Source: JAUXEH01 sp965533275 (GTDB taxonomy: Bacteria > Acidobacteriota > Aminicenantia > Aminicenantales > Aminicenantaceae). Taken from it: a stretch of 23,316 nucleotides of DNA. Made by a program: the position numbers and the translations under genes. Positions 1-8,180 of the stretch are shown in pieces (position 1 is the first letter of the stretch; the number at the start of each line of letters is the position of its first letter). The DNA lies in NCBI GenBank assembly GCA_965533275.1, contig CBESWG010000046.1, positions 1-23,316 of the forward strand, given 5' to 3'. The notes beneath the pieces were generated by a model. That model saw only the letters and a list, made by a program, of their open reading frames with translations, did no database searches and was not told the DNA's origin.

Positions 1-49
1 CCGGTCGGAGCGGAGAAGCCCCCGGGCAGGCCCAACGGTATTTCGCCCG

Positions 50-66
50 CCCCCCCCTCCCCCCCC
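50..66. repeat. C-rich low-complexity tract (C8-T-C8)
   Basis: Two runs of eight C separated by one T lie about 120 bases upstream of pyrR. The complementary strand is G8-A-G8. Nothing else recognisable lies in positions 1-69. The tract could be a slippage-prone site, a G-rich structure on the opposite strand, or a place where the assembly is unreliable. Confidence 0.6.
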
Positions 67-69
67 GCC

Positions 70-98
70 TTGACTTTTAACCACGGATAGTGCATTTC
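70..98 (+). promoter_or_regulatory. weak candidate promoter for pyrR-pyrC-rnc
   Basis: TTGACT at 70-75 is a good -35 match. The hexamer 17 bases further on (CATTTC, 93-98) is a poor -10, so only half of the promoter is convincing. It would give a leader of roughly 80 bases before pyrR. I see no clear anti-terminator/terminator pair in that leader of the kind PyrR controls in Bacillus. Confidence 0.25.
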
Positions 99-184
99 TT
101 AGAGGGACTTTACGATTCCGGATTCTCCAGGACACCGCCCCCTCTTTGTCCTCGATCCGATCCGGTTCCCGGAAGGAGAAACAC

Positions 185-739
185 ATGGCAGAAAAGATCA
201 AAGCAAGGATCATGGACGCCGCCAAGATCCGCCGCTCTTTTCAGAGGATGGCACACGAGATCATTGAACGGAACCGGGACCTCAACAACCTCGCCATCGT
301 GGGGATCAGGACCCGGGGCGTCTTCATGGCCGAGCGGATCGCCAGGCTAATCAAGGAGATCGAGGGCGTGGACGTGCCGGTCGGGGTGCTCGACATCACG
401 CTCCACCGAGACGATTACTCGGAGGGATCGGAGCAGCACATCGTGAAGAAGACGGAGATCGAGTTCGCCATCGATAAGAAGGATATCATCCTGGTGGACG
501 ACGTGCTCTTTACAGGCCGCACCATCCGTGCGGCCCTGGACAGTCTGATCGATCTGGGCCGGCCCAAGACCATCCAGCTGCTGGTCTTCATAGACCGGGG
601 ACATAGGGAGCTGCCCATACGCGCAGATTATGTGGGCAAATCCTTGCCCACGTCACGCCGGGAGCTGGTCAGACTGCAGATGATGGAGATCGATGAGAAA
701 GACGAGGTTTTGATCATCGAACCTGCCGGGGTCGACTGA
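185..739 (+). CDS. pyrR: bifunctional pyr operon regulator / uracil phosphoribosyltransferase PyrR
   Basis: A 184-residue protein of the PRTase fold, the usual length for PyrR. The family binds pyr mRNA in response to UMP to attenuate pyrimidine genes, and often also makes UMP from uracil and PRPP. The PRPP-binding loop is seen around residues 101-112 (ILVDDVLFTGRT, Asp105-Asp106). An upstream GIRTRG segment and a DITLHRDDYS segment are both typical of PyrR. The ATG at 185 was chosen over an in-frame ATG at 146 because GGAAGGAG lies just upstream of 185 and the family start matches. The gene lies 12 bases before pyrC and is presumably co-transcribed with it. Whether it acts here as an RNA-binding regulator or only as an enzyme cannot be told, because no clear attenuator is visible in the short leader. 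Confidence 0.95.
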   Translation: MAEKIKARIMDAAKIRRSFQRMAHEIIERNRDLNNLAIVGIRTRGVFMAERIARLIKEIEGVDVPVGVLDITLHRDDYSEGSEQHIVKKTEIEFAIDKKDIILVDDVLFTGRTIRAALDSLIDLGRPKTIQLLVFIDRGHRELPIRADYVGKSLPTSRRELVRLQMMEIDEKDEVLIIEPAGVD

Positions 740-751
740 GAGAAGGAGAGC

Positions 752-2026
752 GTGAGATACCTGCTTAGGAACGGCCGGGTCATCGATCCCGCCTCGGCGG
801 TCGATGAAACACTCGACATTCTGATCGATGGGGAGAAGATCATAGGCGTCGGAACCCGGATCGAAGACGATACCGCTGAAACGATCGATGCCTCAGGCAA
901 AGTCATCGCTCCCGGCTTCATCGACATGCACGTCCACCTGAGGGAACCCGGCTATGAACACAAGGAAACCATAAGAACCGGCTCCCTGGCCGCAGCCCAC
1001 GGCGGTTTCACAACCATCGCCTGCATGCCCAACACCTCCCCCATCAACGACAACCAGAGCGTGACCAGATATATCGTGGAGGAGGCCAGGAAGAACGCGG
1101 TGGTCAACGTACTTCCCATCGCGGCCGTCACCTTGGGAGAGAAAGGCAAGGAACTCACCAATATGAGCGAGCTGCTTGCGGCGGGGGCCGTGGCTTTCTC
1201 TGACGACGGCCAGCCCGTGTCCACAGGCCGGATCATGCGGCAGGCGCTCGAAGGCGCTCGGCGGCTCCAGACCGTGATCATCGATCACTGCGAAGACTTG
1301 GGCCTGAGCGCCCGAGGAGTTATGAACGAAGGCGCTGCCTCCCGGCGGCTTGGATTCAAGGGCATCCCCGTATCGTCAGAAGAGGTCATTGTGGAGCGGG
1401 ACCTCATCCTGGCCGAGGAGGTGGATGCCTGCGTCCACCTGGCCCACCTGAGCACACGCGGTTCCGTCGATCTCGTCCGCCGCGCCAAGGCCCGGGGCGT
1501 CAAGGCCACGGCCGAGGTCGCGCCGCACCATCTCGTGTTGGACGATTCCCTGCTGGAACGCCATGACACCGATCTCAAGGTCAATCCCCCCATAAGGAGC
1601 AGCGATGATGTAGAGGCCCTGCGGGAAGGCGCCCGAGACGGGACCATCGATGTGATCGCTACGGACCATGCCCCCCACTCCCCTGATGAAAAGGCGGTCG
1701 AGTTCGAGCTGGCTCCCTTCGGCATCAACGGCCTCGAGACCGCCGTCCCGCTCCTCCTGGACAGGCTCGTCCACAAGCAGGCTCTCACTCTGATGCGTCT
1801 CGTCGAGATGTTTTCCCTGGCCCCCGCCCGAATACTCCAGCTGGACGCGAAGGGCAGGATCGAGGTCGGCGCCGATGCCGACCTGACCATACTATCCCTC
1901 GATCGGGAAGCGGTCGTGGATGCAGACAGGTTCCAGTCGCGAAGCCGCAACACACCCCTTCAGGGTTGGAAGCTGAGAGGCACGGTGGACATGACCATCG
2001 TGGGGGGCCGGATCGTCCACCCATGA
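752..2026 (+). CDS. pyrC: dihydroorotase, class I (PyrC)
   Basis: A 424-residue zinc amidohydrolase that interconverts carbamoyl-aspartate and dihydroorotate, the third step of UMP synthesis, in the cytoplasm. Metal and substrate motifs are intact: HVHLR at residues 60-64, the CMPNT substrate loop, an Asp-Asp near the bridging position in AFSDDGQP, IDHCED and HLAHLS histidine motifs, APHH, and the catalytic Asp305 in ATDHAPHS. This marks it as a working enzyme rather than the inactive PyrX-type paralogue. It starts with GTG at 752, preceded by AGAAGGAGAG. Its stop codon overlaps the rnc start (ATGA, 2023-2026), so translation of the two is probably coupled. No pyrB lies between pyrR and pyrC, although many bacteria have one there. 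Confidence 0.96.
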   Translation: MRYLLRNGRVIDPASAVDETLDILIDGEKIIGVGTRIEDDTAETIDASGKVIAPGFIDMHVHLREPGYEHKETIRTGSLAAAHGGFTTIACMPNTSPINDNQSVTRYIVEEARKNAVVNVLPIAAVTLGEKGKELTNMSELLAAGAVAFSDDGQPVSTGRIMRQALEGARRLQTVIIDHCEDLGLSARGVMNEGAASRRLGFKGIPVSSEEVIVERDLILAEEVDACVHLAHLSTRGSVDLVRRAKARGVKATAEVAPHHLVLDDSLLERHDTDLKVNPPIRSSDDVEALREGARDGTIDVIATDHAPHSPDEKAVEFELAPFGINGLETAVPLLLDRLVHKQALTLMRLVEMFSLAPARILQLDAKGRIEVGADADLTILSLDREAVVDADRFQSRSRNTPLQGWKLRGTVDMTIVGGRIVHP

Positions 2027-2769
2027 AAACCAATCTTGCCAGGTTCCAGGACAGGATCGCTTACATGTTCCAGGATCCCCAGCTACTCACGAAGGCGCTC
2101 ACCCACAGCTCTTTTGCCTATGAATCGGAAGACTCTACCGATGACAATGAGGTCTTGGAATTCCTGGGCGATTCGGTGCTGGGATTCATACTGGCGGATT
2201 TTCTCTGCGAATCCTTCCCCGAACTGGACGAGGGAGGCCTTTCCAAGTTGAAATCCATCATGGCCTCCACCTCCGCCCTGCATGGGTTCGCCCTGGACAT
2301 CAAACTGCACAAGTCCATCCTGTTGGGGAAGGGCGAGGAGAAGAGCGGGGGCCGGAAGAAGAAAAGCATCCTGGCCGGGGCCTTCGAAGCCGTCATCGCC
2401 GCCATCTACCTGGACGGAGGGATCGACGCGGCGCGCCGGTTCCTGATGGGGCATTTCCGTCATTTCATCCGGAAGATCGATACGGGAGATTGCGCCATCA
2501 ATAACTACAAATCCGCCCTGCAGGAACACCTGCAGAAAGACGACTCCCTCGCTCCGGTCTACCGGACGGTGACCACGCGCGGCCCCGACCACAAGAAACG
2601 TTTCGAGGTGGAAGTCTCGTTCCGGAATAAACTCCTGGCGAGGGCGAAGGGCTCCTCAAAAAAGGACGCGGAACAGAAGGCGGCGGAACGGGCCTTCAAG
2701 AAGCACTTCGGCAGTAGGATCAAATCCCTGACGTCGGAATCATTCCTGTATAAGAATAAAAAGCCCTGA
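2023..2769 (+). CDS. rnc: ribonuclease III
   Basis: A 248-residue enzyme that cuts double-stranded RNA, acting in rRNA processing and mRNA turnover. The N-terminal RNase III domain carries the signature NEVLEFLGDSVL at residues 42-53 with acidic residues Glu46 and Asp50. The second catalytic acid is Glu122 in GAFEAVIAAIYLDGG. A C-terminal double-stranded RNA-binding domain begins near residue 166 (NYKSALQEHL) and ends in the lysine- and alanine-rich helix KKDAEQKAAERAF. The start is the ATG overlapping the pyrC stop. An in-frame ATG at 1966 lies inside pyrC and is not needed. Length and domain order match typical bacterial RNase III. No convincing terminator is seen in the 56 bases between this gene and the convergent gene that follows. 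Confidence 0.97.
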   Translation: MKTNLARFQDRIAYMFQDPQLLTKALTHSSFAYESEDSTDDNEVLEFLGDSVLGFILADFLCESFPELDEGGLSKLKSIMASTSALHGFALDIKLHKSILLGKGEEKSGGRKKKSILAGAFEAVIAAIYLDGGIDAARRFLMGHFRHFIRKIDTGDCAINNYKSALQEHLQKDDSLAPVYRTVTTRGPDHKKRFEVEVSFRNKLLARAKGSSKKDAEQKAAERAFKKHFGSRIKSLTSESFLYKNKKP

Positions 2770-2825
2770 TCTGGATCCACTCTCTGTAATGTCCTGGAAG
2801 ATGCGCTGGTTCAGGTGTGTCGGCG

Positions 2826-3860
2826 TCAATCCTTGCTCATGAGCACGGCGACCGGCTCCAGCTCGGGGATATTGGCACATACGATCTTGACGATCGCCGC
2901 GACCGGAACGGCCAGGATCATCCCTGGAAGCCCCCACAGCCATCCCCAAAAGAACAGGAAGAAGAGGACAACCAGAGGGCTCAGTCCCAATCCCTGCCCC
3001 ATGAGCCGCGGCTCGGCCACATTCCCCATGACCTGCTGGATGAGAGTCAGCAGGATAAAGATCCAGATCGCGGGCCAGATGCTGTCGAACTGGAGCAGCG
3101 CGATCGTAACTGGAAAGAGGGTAGCGAAAAACGAGCCAAGGGTTGGAATATAATTCAGGATGAAGGTGAAAAAACCGAACGTGATGGCAAAATCCACTCC
3201 GAAGGCCAGCAGCACCGCGGTCACGAATGCTCCTGTGATCAGGCTCACGAAGGTCTTGATCAGCAGGTATTTCTGGACCTGGGAGTCGATGTTATCGATG
3301 ATGTCCAGGACCCGCTGCGTCCTCTCTGGAGCCAGGGCCCGTTTGATCTTGTCCTTGGTCTTTCCCCGGCCAGCTAGAATGAACATCAGGAAAAAGAAGA
3401 CCAGGAACAGTTTCGAGATGAAAGAGAGGAAGGGACCCAGCGTAGAGAGCAGCATCCCCCCGATCCTCCCCAGGTCGATGTGTTCCCTCCAGTCGATGGG
3501 CTGGATATCTGAAGGAGTGGCCAGGCGCTGCTGCAGAGAATCGACAGCCATCAAGACCTTGTCTCCATACTTGGGCAGTTCGGCCGCAAAAGACTTCCCC
3601 GCAGAGTAGAACAGTATGCTCATTAGATAAAGTCCCAGAAACGTGATCAGGAGCAGGAGGATCATGGAAACGGTCTTGGGGATCCTGTGGCGCGTGAAAA
3701 AATCCAGGATGGGATACATGATGAAGGAGAGGAAAACAGCCAGAAAAAATGGAAACAGCACGGATTGGGCCAGTTTGAGAACCACTCCGCCGAGAAAGAT
3801 CACGATGATGATCAGACAGAAGGTGACGATCTTGTTTTCCCGCATGGTCTTCCCAAGCAT
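2826..3860 (-). CDS. AI-2E family transporter (PerM/YdiK-like, former UPF0118)
   Basis: A 344-residue polytopic inner-membrane protein. Hydrophobic segments are visible near the N-terminus (two close together in the first 60 residues), around residue 65-85, then after a hydrophilic stretch at about 85-140. Several more fill the second half, ending with a glycine- and tryptophan-rich segment (FFWGWLWGLPGM) and the VPVAAIVKI motif typical of the family. Members have been linked to AI-2 export or to Na+/H+ antiport, but the substrate is uncertain for most, so no function beyond transport is assigned. The ATG at 3860 has GGAGAG nine bases upstream. An internal ATG five codons later is the alternative. 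The gene converges with rnc and diverges from the signalling operon. Confidence 0.9.
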   Translation of the reverse strand: MLGKTMRENKIVTFCLIIIVIFLGGVVLKLAQSVLFPFFLAVFLSFIMYPILDFFTRHRIPKTVSMILLLLITFLGLYLMSILFYSAGKSFAAELPKYGDKVLMAVDSLQQRLATPSDIQPIDWREHIDLGRIGGMLLSTLGPFLSFISKLFLVFFFLMFILAGRGKTKDKIKRALAPERTQRVLDIIDNIDSQVQKYLLIKTFVSLITGAFVTAVLLAFGVDFAITFGFFTFILNYIPTLGSFFATLFPVTIALLQFDSIWPAIWIFILLTLIQQVMGNVAEPRLMGQGLGLSPLVVLFFLFFWGWLWGLPGMILAVPVAAIVKIVCANIPELEPVAVLMSKD

Positions 3861-3993
3861 TATATCCCGCTCTCCACTCCGGCCACAAGAATAAAATAAA
3901 TACCCGGGGATTAGACGGAATGTTGAGGCAGATCATCTCAAAAGGCGATGCCTGCGGAATCAATATCACCCTGGCTATCACCGGGAAAGGCGA

Positions 3994-4021
3994 TTGACCA
4001 TTTTTGGGAGTGGAGTACAAT
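3994..4021 (+). promoter_or_regulatory. sigma70-like promoter of the phosphorelay/GGDEF operon
   Basis: TTGACC at 3994-3999 and TACAAT at 4016-4021 are separated by 16 bases, a good match to the consensus. Transcription would begin near 4028, giving a leader of about 47 bases before the ATG at 4075. The AGGAG at 4043-4047 lies too far from that ATG to be a normal ribosome site. Confidence 0.65.
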
Positions 4022-4074
4022 CGGTATGAAGTTTTTAAAAAGAGGAGCTTTGCCGCAGTACCTGAGAAATTGAC

Positions 4075-4998
4075 ATGAAAGTCCTGATCGCTGAAGACAG
4101 CACGATCTCCTGCCGGGCCCTGGCCAGCAACATCCAGGAATGGGGCTATGAGGCCGTCATCACCCGCAATGGGCAGGAAGCATGGGATGCCCTGGATGCC
4201 GGGGATGAACACGCCCCGAGCAATGGGAACAAGATCCGGATCGCCTTGTTGGACTGGGAGATGCCGAAGATAAACGGCATCGAGCTCTGCCAGAGGATCA
4301 GGAGCCGCCGACAGGTCCAGCCTCAGGATTATGTCTACATCATCCTCATGACGGGGAGAGACAACCAGGAGGACATCCTCAGGGGCCTCGAGGCAGGGGC
4401 CGATGACTATATGACCAAGCCCTTCGACACCATCGAGCTCAAGATCCGCCTCCAGAACGGCATGCGCGTGATCGACCAGGAAAAGCTGCAGGATCGCATC
4501 CAGGCCACGGACAGCTTGACCGGCCTCTGGAACCGGAATAAGATCCTGGATTTCCTGGAGGAGGAGATCGACAGAAGCTCTCGGCAGAATCAGCCTACCT
4601 CGATAGTCCTGATGGACATCGATGGCCTGGCTCGTTTCAACGAAACCGATGGATTCCCTGCCGGGGACCACATCCTGCGGGAGGTCTCCTCCAGGATCCA
4701 CGGCACCATGCGTCGCTACGATAAGCTGGGCCGGTTCGGGGACGATGAATTCCTGGCTGTTTTCCCGAACTGCCGGGAGGATCATCTTCAGCATATTGCT
4801 GAGAGACTCCGCCGTGCTGTTGCCCGGGAATCGATCCTGCTGGAGAACGGGGCCCGGGAAATCTCTCTCTCCCTGGGAGGAGCCTCCACGCCGCTCCTGA
4901 CAGCCTGCTCGGCCGCACAGCTCCTCACCACAGCACAGAAGGCTATCGCAGAGGCCAAAGCACAGGGTGGAGACAGGACCTCCCTCCTCCATCCCTAA
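4075..4998 (+). CDS. response regulator with degenerate GGDEF domain
   Basis: A 307-residue protein. Residues 1-125 form a receiver domain with the acidic pair in LIAEDS, the phosphoacceptor Asp60 in LLDWEMP, the Thr in ILMTGR and the Lys in TKPFD. A diguanylate-cyclase-type GGDEF domain follows. Its signature reads G-D-D-E-F at residues 222-226, with Asp in place of the second Gly. The substrate loop is also altered (IDGLARFNETDGF instead of the usual IDxFKxINDxxGH form). The RxxD inhibitory site (RRYD, five residues before the signature) is kept. It is therefore probably catalytically weak or inactive but may still bind c-di-GMP; this is inference. The ATG at 4075 is the only sensible start, as an in-frame stop lies at 4063. 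Its ribosome site is weak. It is the first gene of a four-gene signalling operon. Confidence 0.93.
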   Translation: MKVLIAEDSTISCRALASNIQEWGYEAVITRNGQEAWDALDAGDEHAPSNGNKIRIALLDWEMPKINGIELCQRIRSRRQVQPQDYVYIILMTGRDNQEDILRGLEAGADDYMTKPFDTIELKIRLQNGMRVIDQEKLQDRIQATDSLTGLWNRNKILDFLEEEIDRSSRQNQPTSIVLMDIDGLARFNETDGFPAGDHILREVSSRIHGTMRRYDKLGRFGDDEFLAVFPNCREDHLQHIAERLRRAVARESILLENGAREISLSLGGASTPLLTACSAAQLLTTAQKAIAEAKAQGGDRTSLLHP

Positions 4999-5013
4999 AA
5001 GGAAGATTTGAAG

Positions 5014-8000
5014 ATGGACCAGCGATTCACATCACCTCAAGGGACTCCGGGCAGCCCCGCCGCTCGGGTGGAAAAGGCCTATCTCGACCAGCTGTTCGAG
5101 AGCGCACTGGAAGGCATCGTCATAACCGATCCGCAGGGTATTGTTGTGCGTGTGAACCGTCACTTCTCAGAGATCTTCGGATACGGCAAGGACGAGGCGA
5201 TGGGAAAGACCGTCGACAGCCTCATCGCTCCCGAAGACAATTCCTATGCTGCCGTAACGATCACGGAGAAGGTAGCCAAGGGCGAGACCGTAGCCTTCGA
5301 CGCCATACGGAAGCGCCGCGACGGCTCCAACGTCTATGTTTCGGTGATCGCAGCCCCCATTTTCGTGGAGGATAGACTGGAGGCCGTATATGGCATCTAC
5401 CGGGATATCACTCAGCGCAAACAGGTGGAAAAGGCCCTGCAGGATCAGCGTGACAAGGTGCAGATGTACCTGGATCTGGCAGGAGTCATGTTCATTGCAC
5501 TCAATGTCCGAGGGGAGATCACGCTGGTGAACCAGAAGAGCTGCGAGCTCCTGGGGTATCCTCAGGCAGACCTGCTGGGGATGAACTGGTTCGATCATTT
5601 CATCCCCCAACGGATGCGCAGCGATGTGAGGGATGTCTTCAACAGCGTCATAGACGGAACTATCGATGCCCTGGACCACTATGAGAATCCGGTTGTTGAC
5701 CAGGCGGGCCGCGAGAAACTGATCGCCTGGCACAATACCATCGTGCGCGACAAGGCAGGCCGGATCATCGGCACCCTGTCCTCCGGTGAGGATATCACGG
5801 AACGCAAAAAGGCGGAAGAATCCCTCCGCCAGTCCGAGGAGCAGTACAGGCTGATCTTTGAATCGTTCCATGATGTGTATTTCCGCTCCGACCAGGCCGG
5901 TAGGATCACGATCATCAGCCCTTCGGTCTACAGGCAGGCGGGATTCCAGCCCGACGAGGTCATCGGCCGAACGGTGCTGGATTTCTATGCGGATTCCTCC
6001 GAGTACGAACGATTCCAGGCGGCCCTGCGTGAGAACGGCAGCGTCAATGACTATGAGATCGGGCTCAGATCCAAAGACGGGAGCACGATCGCCGCTTCGG
6101 CCAACGCCCGCATCCTGACGGATGAAAACCAAAATTTCTCGGGCGTAGAGGGAGTCCTCCGCAACATCTCCGAGCGTAAGCAGGATGAGGTGGTCAAGCA
6201 GAGAGAGGCCGCCAAACTCTCCGCCATGATCTCGGGGATGAAGGAAGGCGTGCTGTTCGTCAGCGCGGAAAACCGCATCGTAGAGGTCAACGAATTCGTG
6301 CTCAAGCTGTATAATCAGGAAAAGGAAGATTTCCTCGACAAACATGTGGCCGAGATCTACCTCGGCCTCTCTTCCCAGGAGATCGAGGAACACATCGGGA
6401 AGTTCAAGCTCGAGCCCAATTCCTCCCAGGTCACGGCACAGGTCTCGATCAAGGAGATGGAGGCCATCCTGAGGCTGCAGCCGATCTACCATAACAACCG
6501 CTACGAAGGAGTGATCCTCAACCTGATCGACGCCACCGAACTCGTCATCGCCAAACGGGATGCCCAAGCCGCCAATCAGGCCAAGAGCGAATTTCTGGCC
6601 AACATCAGCCATGAGATCCGGACTCCCATGAACGGCATCCTGGGCATGACCGACCTGACCCTGGGCACGGAGCTCACGCCCGAGCAGCGGGAATACCTGG
6701 GCGGCATCAAATCCTCCGCCAAGTCCATGCTTTCCCTGATCAACGACTTCCTAGACTTCTCCAAGATCGAGGCCCGCAAGATCGAGCTGGAATCCACTCC
6801 CTTCAATCTTCTCGATTTCGTGTACGAAACCGTAACCCCGTTCACCATCCCGGCCCAAAAAAAGAAACTGGAACTCCTCTGTGATGTCCCCGCTGAGCTG
6901 GCGACCGAGGTCGTGGGAGACCCCGGCCGGATCGGCCAGGTCATTAAAAACCTGGTCCACAATGCCATCAAGTTCACGGACTCGGGTGAGGGGGTCATTG
7001 CCGTGCGCGAACAAGAGAGGTCGGAGCGGAGCATTTCCCTCGAATTCAAGGTCAAGGACTCGGGCATCGGTATCCCCAAAGAAAAACGGGATGTCATCTT
7101 CGATGCGTTTGCCCAGGCTGATGGGTCCATGACCCGGAAGTTCGGTGGCAGCGGACTGGGCCTCTCCATCTCGGCCGAACTGGTCGATCTCATGGGGGGT
7201 GCCATCGAAGTCGAGAGCGGCGACGGTCAGGGGAGCACATTCACCTTCCGCCTCCCGCTGAAGCTGCCCGAACCGTCCCACCAGGTTCCTCCCCGACAGC
7301 TGATGGACTTCCGACTGCTCCCGGTCCTTTTGGTGGATGACAACACCGAGACACGGAGGGTCCTCAGGACCATGCTGGAGCAGTTCAAGCTCAAGGTTGA
7401 CGAAGCGAGCGAGGCCCAAGAGGCCGTATCCATGATCGAGAATGCCCGCGATAACGGCCTCCCCTACACCGCGGTCTTTGTCGACGCCTATCTCCCCGGG
7501 AATGACAGCTTCATCATGATGGACCTCTTCCGCCAAGCCCCGGATCTGAGCGCCGCCACGGTAATGCTGTTCAGCGGTTCGTCCCGCCAGGAGGATGCGA
7601 AACCCTGGGAGAAGCTGGGGATTACTTCCTCCGTCAAGAAACCCATCAAGATCTTCGACCTGGGCAATGCCATCCAGGGGATCCTGGGCATGACTTCGCC
7701 CAGCGAAGCGGCGGAGGAAGAGAAGAGCCCGTTTGCAGATAAAGAAAAAACCATGAACCTCTACAAGGTCCTGGTCGCCGACGACAACATCGTGAACCGG
7801 AAGGTGGTGCACTACATGCTCGAGAAGAAGGGCCACGAAGTCATCAGCGTACAGGATGGGAAAGAGGCTTTGGATGCCTGGGAGAGCAACATCGTGGACC
7901 TCATCCTCATGGACGTCCAGATGCCGGTCATGAACGGGATGGAGGCCACACAGGCGATCCGTGAGAAGGAACAGGGCGGCAGTACACACACTCCCATCAT

Positions 8001-8172
8001 CGCCCTGACCGCCCACGCCATGAAGGGAGACAGGGAGCGCTGCCTGGAAGCGGGCATGGACGACTACCTGCCCAAGCCCATCAATCCGGACTCCCTGTTC
8101 TCGACTATGGAGAAGGTGGTCAGCGAGCACAGGAAGAAGAGCGACAAACCGCAGCCCCCCCCTACAAATTGA
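5014..8172 (+). CDS. soluble hybrid sensor histidine kinase (4 PAS, HisKA, HATPase, 2 receivers)
   Basis: A 1052-residue multidomain kinase without a signal peptide or membrane segment, so probably cytoplasmic. In order: four PAS-type sensor domains at roughly residues 23-140, 150-270, 278-395 and 400-510, the first three ending in the PAC-type DITQRK, DITERK or NISERK motif. Then comes HisKA with phospho-acceptor His533 in SHEIRTPMNG, and HATPase_c with N650 (NLVHNAIKFT), DSGIGIP and GSGLGLSI. Receiver 1 starts near 769 with Asp824 in FVDAYLP, and receiver 2 near 918 with Asp967 in LMDVQMP and KPIN. The ATG at 5014 is preferred to a TTG at 5008 because AGGAAG lies eight bases upstream of the ATG. 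It sits between two response regulators and upstream of an HPt gene, so it is probably the kinase of a phosphorelay (His533 to receiver Asp to HPt to regulators). The signal sensed is unknown. Confidence 0.95.
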   Translation: MDQRFTSPQGTPGSPAARVEKAYLDQLFESALEGIVITDPQGIVVRVNRHFSEIFGYGKDEAMGKTVDSLIAPEDNSYAAVTITEKVAKGETVAFDAIRKRRDGSNVYVSVIAAPIFVEDRLEAVYGIYRDITQRKQVEKALQDQRDKVQMYLDLAGVMFIALNVRGEITLVNQKSCELLGYPQADLLGMNWFDHFIPQRMRSDVRDVFNSVIDGTIDALDHYENPVVDQAGREKLIAWHNTIVRDKAGRIIGTLSSGEDITERKKAEESLRQSEEQYRLIFESFHDVYFRSDQAGRITIISPSVYRQAGFQPDEVIGRTVLDFYADSSEYERFQAALRENGSVNDYEIGLRSKDGSTIAASANARILTDENQNFSGVEGVLRNISERKQDEVVKQREAAKLSAMISGMKEGVLFVSAENRIVEVNEFVLKLYNQEKEDFLDKHVAEIYLGLSSQEIEEHIGKFKLEPNSSQVTAQVSIKEMEAILRLQPIYHNNRYEGVILNLIDATELVIAKRDAQAANQAKSEFLANISHEIRTPMNGILGMTDLTLGTELTPEQREYLGGIKSSAKSMLSLINDFLDFSKIEARKIELESTPFNLLDFVYETVTPFTIPAQKKKLELLCDVPAELATEVVGDPGRIGQVIKNLVHNAIKFTDSGEGVIAVREQERSERSISLEFKVKDSGIGIPKEKRDVIFDAFAQADGSMTRKFGGSGLGLSISAELVDLMGGAIEVESGDGQGSTFTFRLPLKLPEPSHQVPPRQLMDFRLLPVLLVDDNTETRRVLRTMLEQFKLKVDEASEAQEAVSMIENARDNGLPYTAVFVDAYLPGNDSFIMMDLFRQAPDLSAATVMLFSGSSRQEDAKPWEKLGITSSVKKPIKIFDLGNAIQGILGMTSPSEAAEEEKSPFADKEKTMNLYKVLVADDNIVNRKVVHYMLEKKGHEVISVQDGKEALDAWESNIVDLILMDVQMPVMNGMEATQAIREKEQGGSTHTPIIALTAHAMKGDRERCLEAGMDDYLPKPINPDSLFSTMEKVVSEHRKKSDKPQPPPTN

Positions 8173-8180
8173 GAGAGACA

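Noticed and set aside
2770..2825. Possible bidirectional terminator between rnc and the AI-2E transporter gene
   Set aside because: Only short, weak pairings (for example CCTG/CAGG) and no T run on either strand.
3292..4992. 566-codon open frame on the reverse strand
   Set aside because: It lies opposite the first REC-GGDEF gene and runs into the AI-2E transporter gene in another frame. The translation has no recognisable domain, while the two genes it overlaps do.
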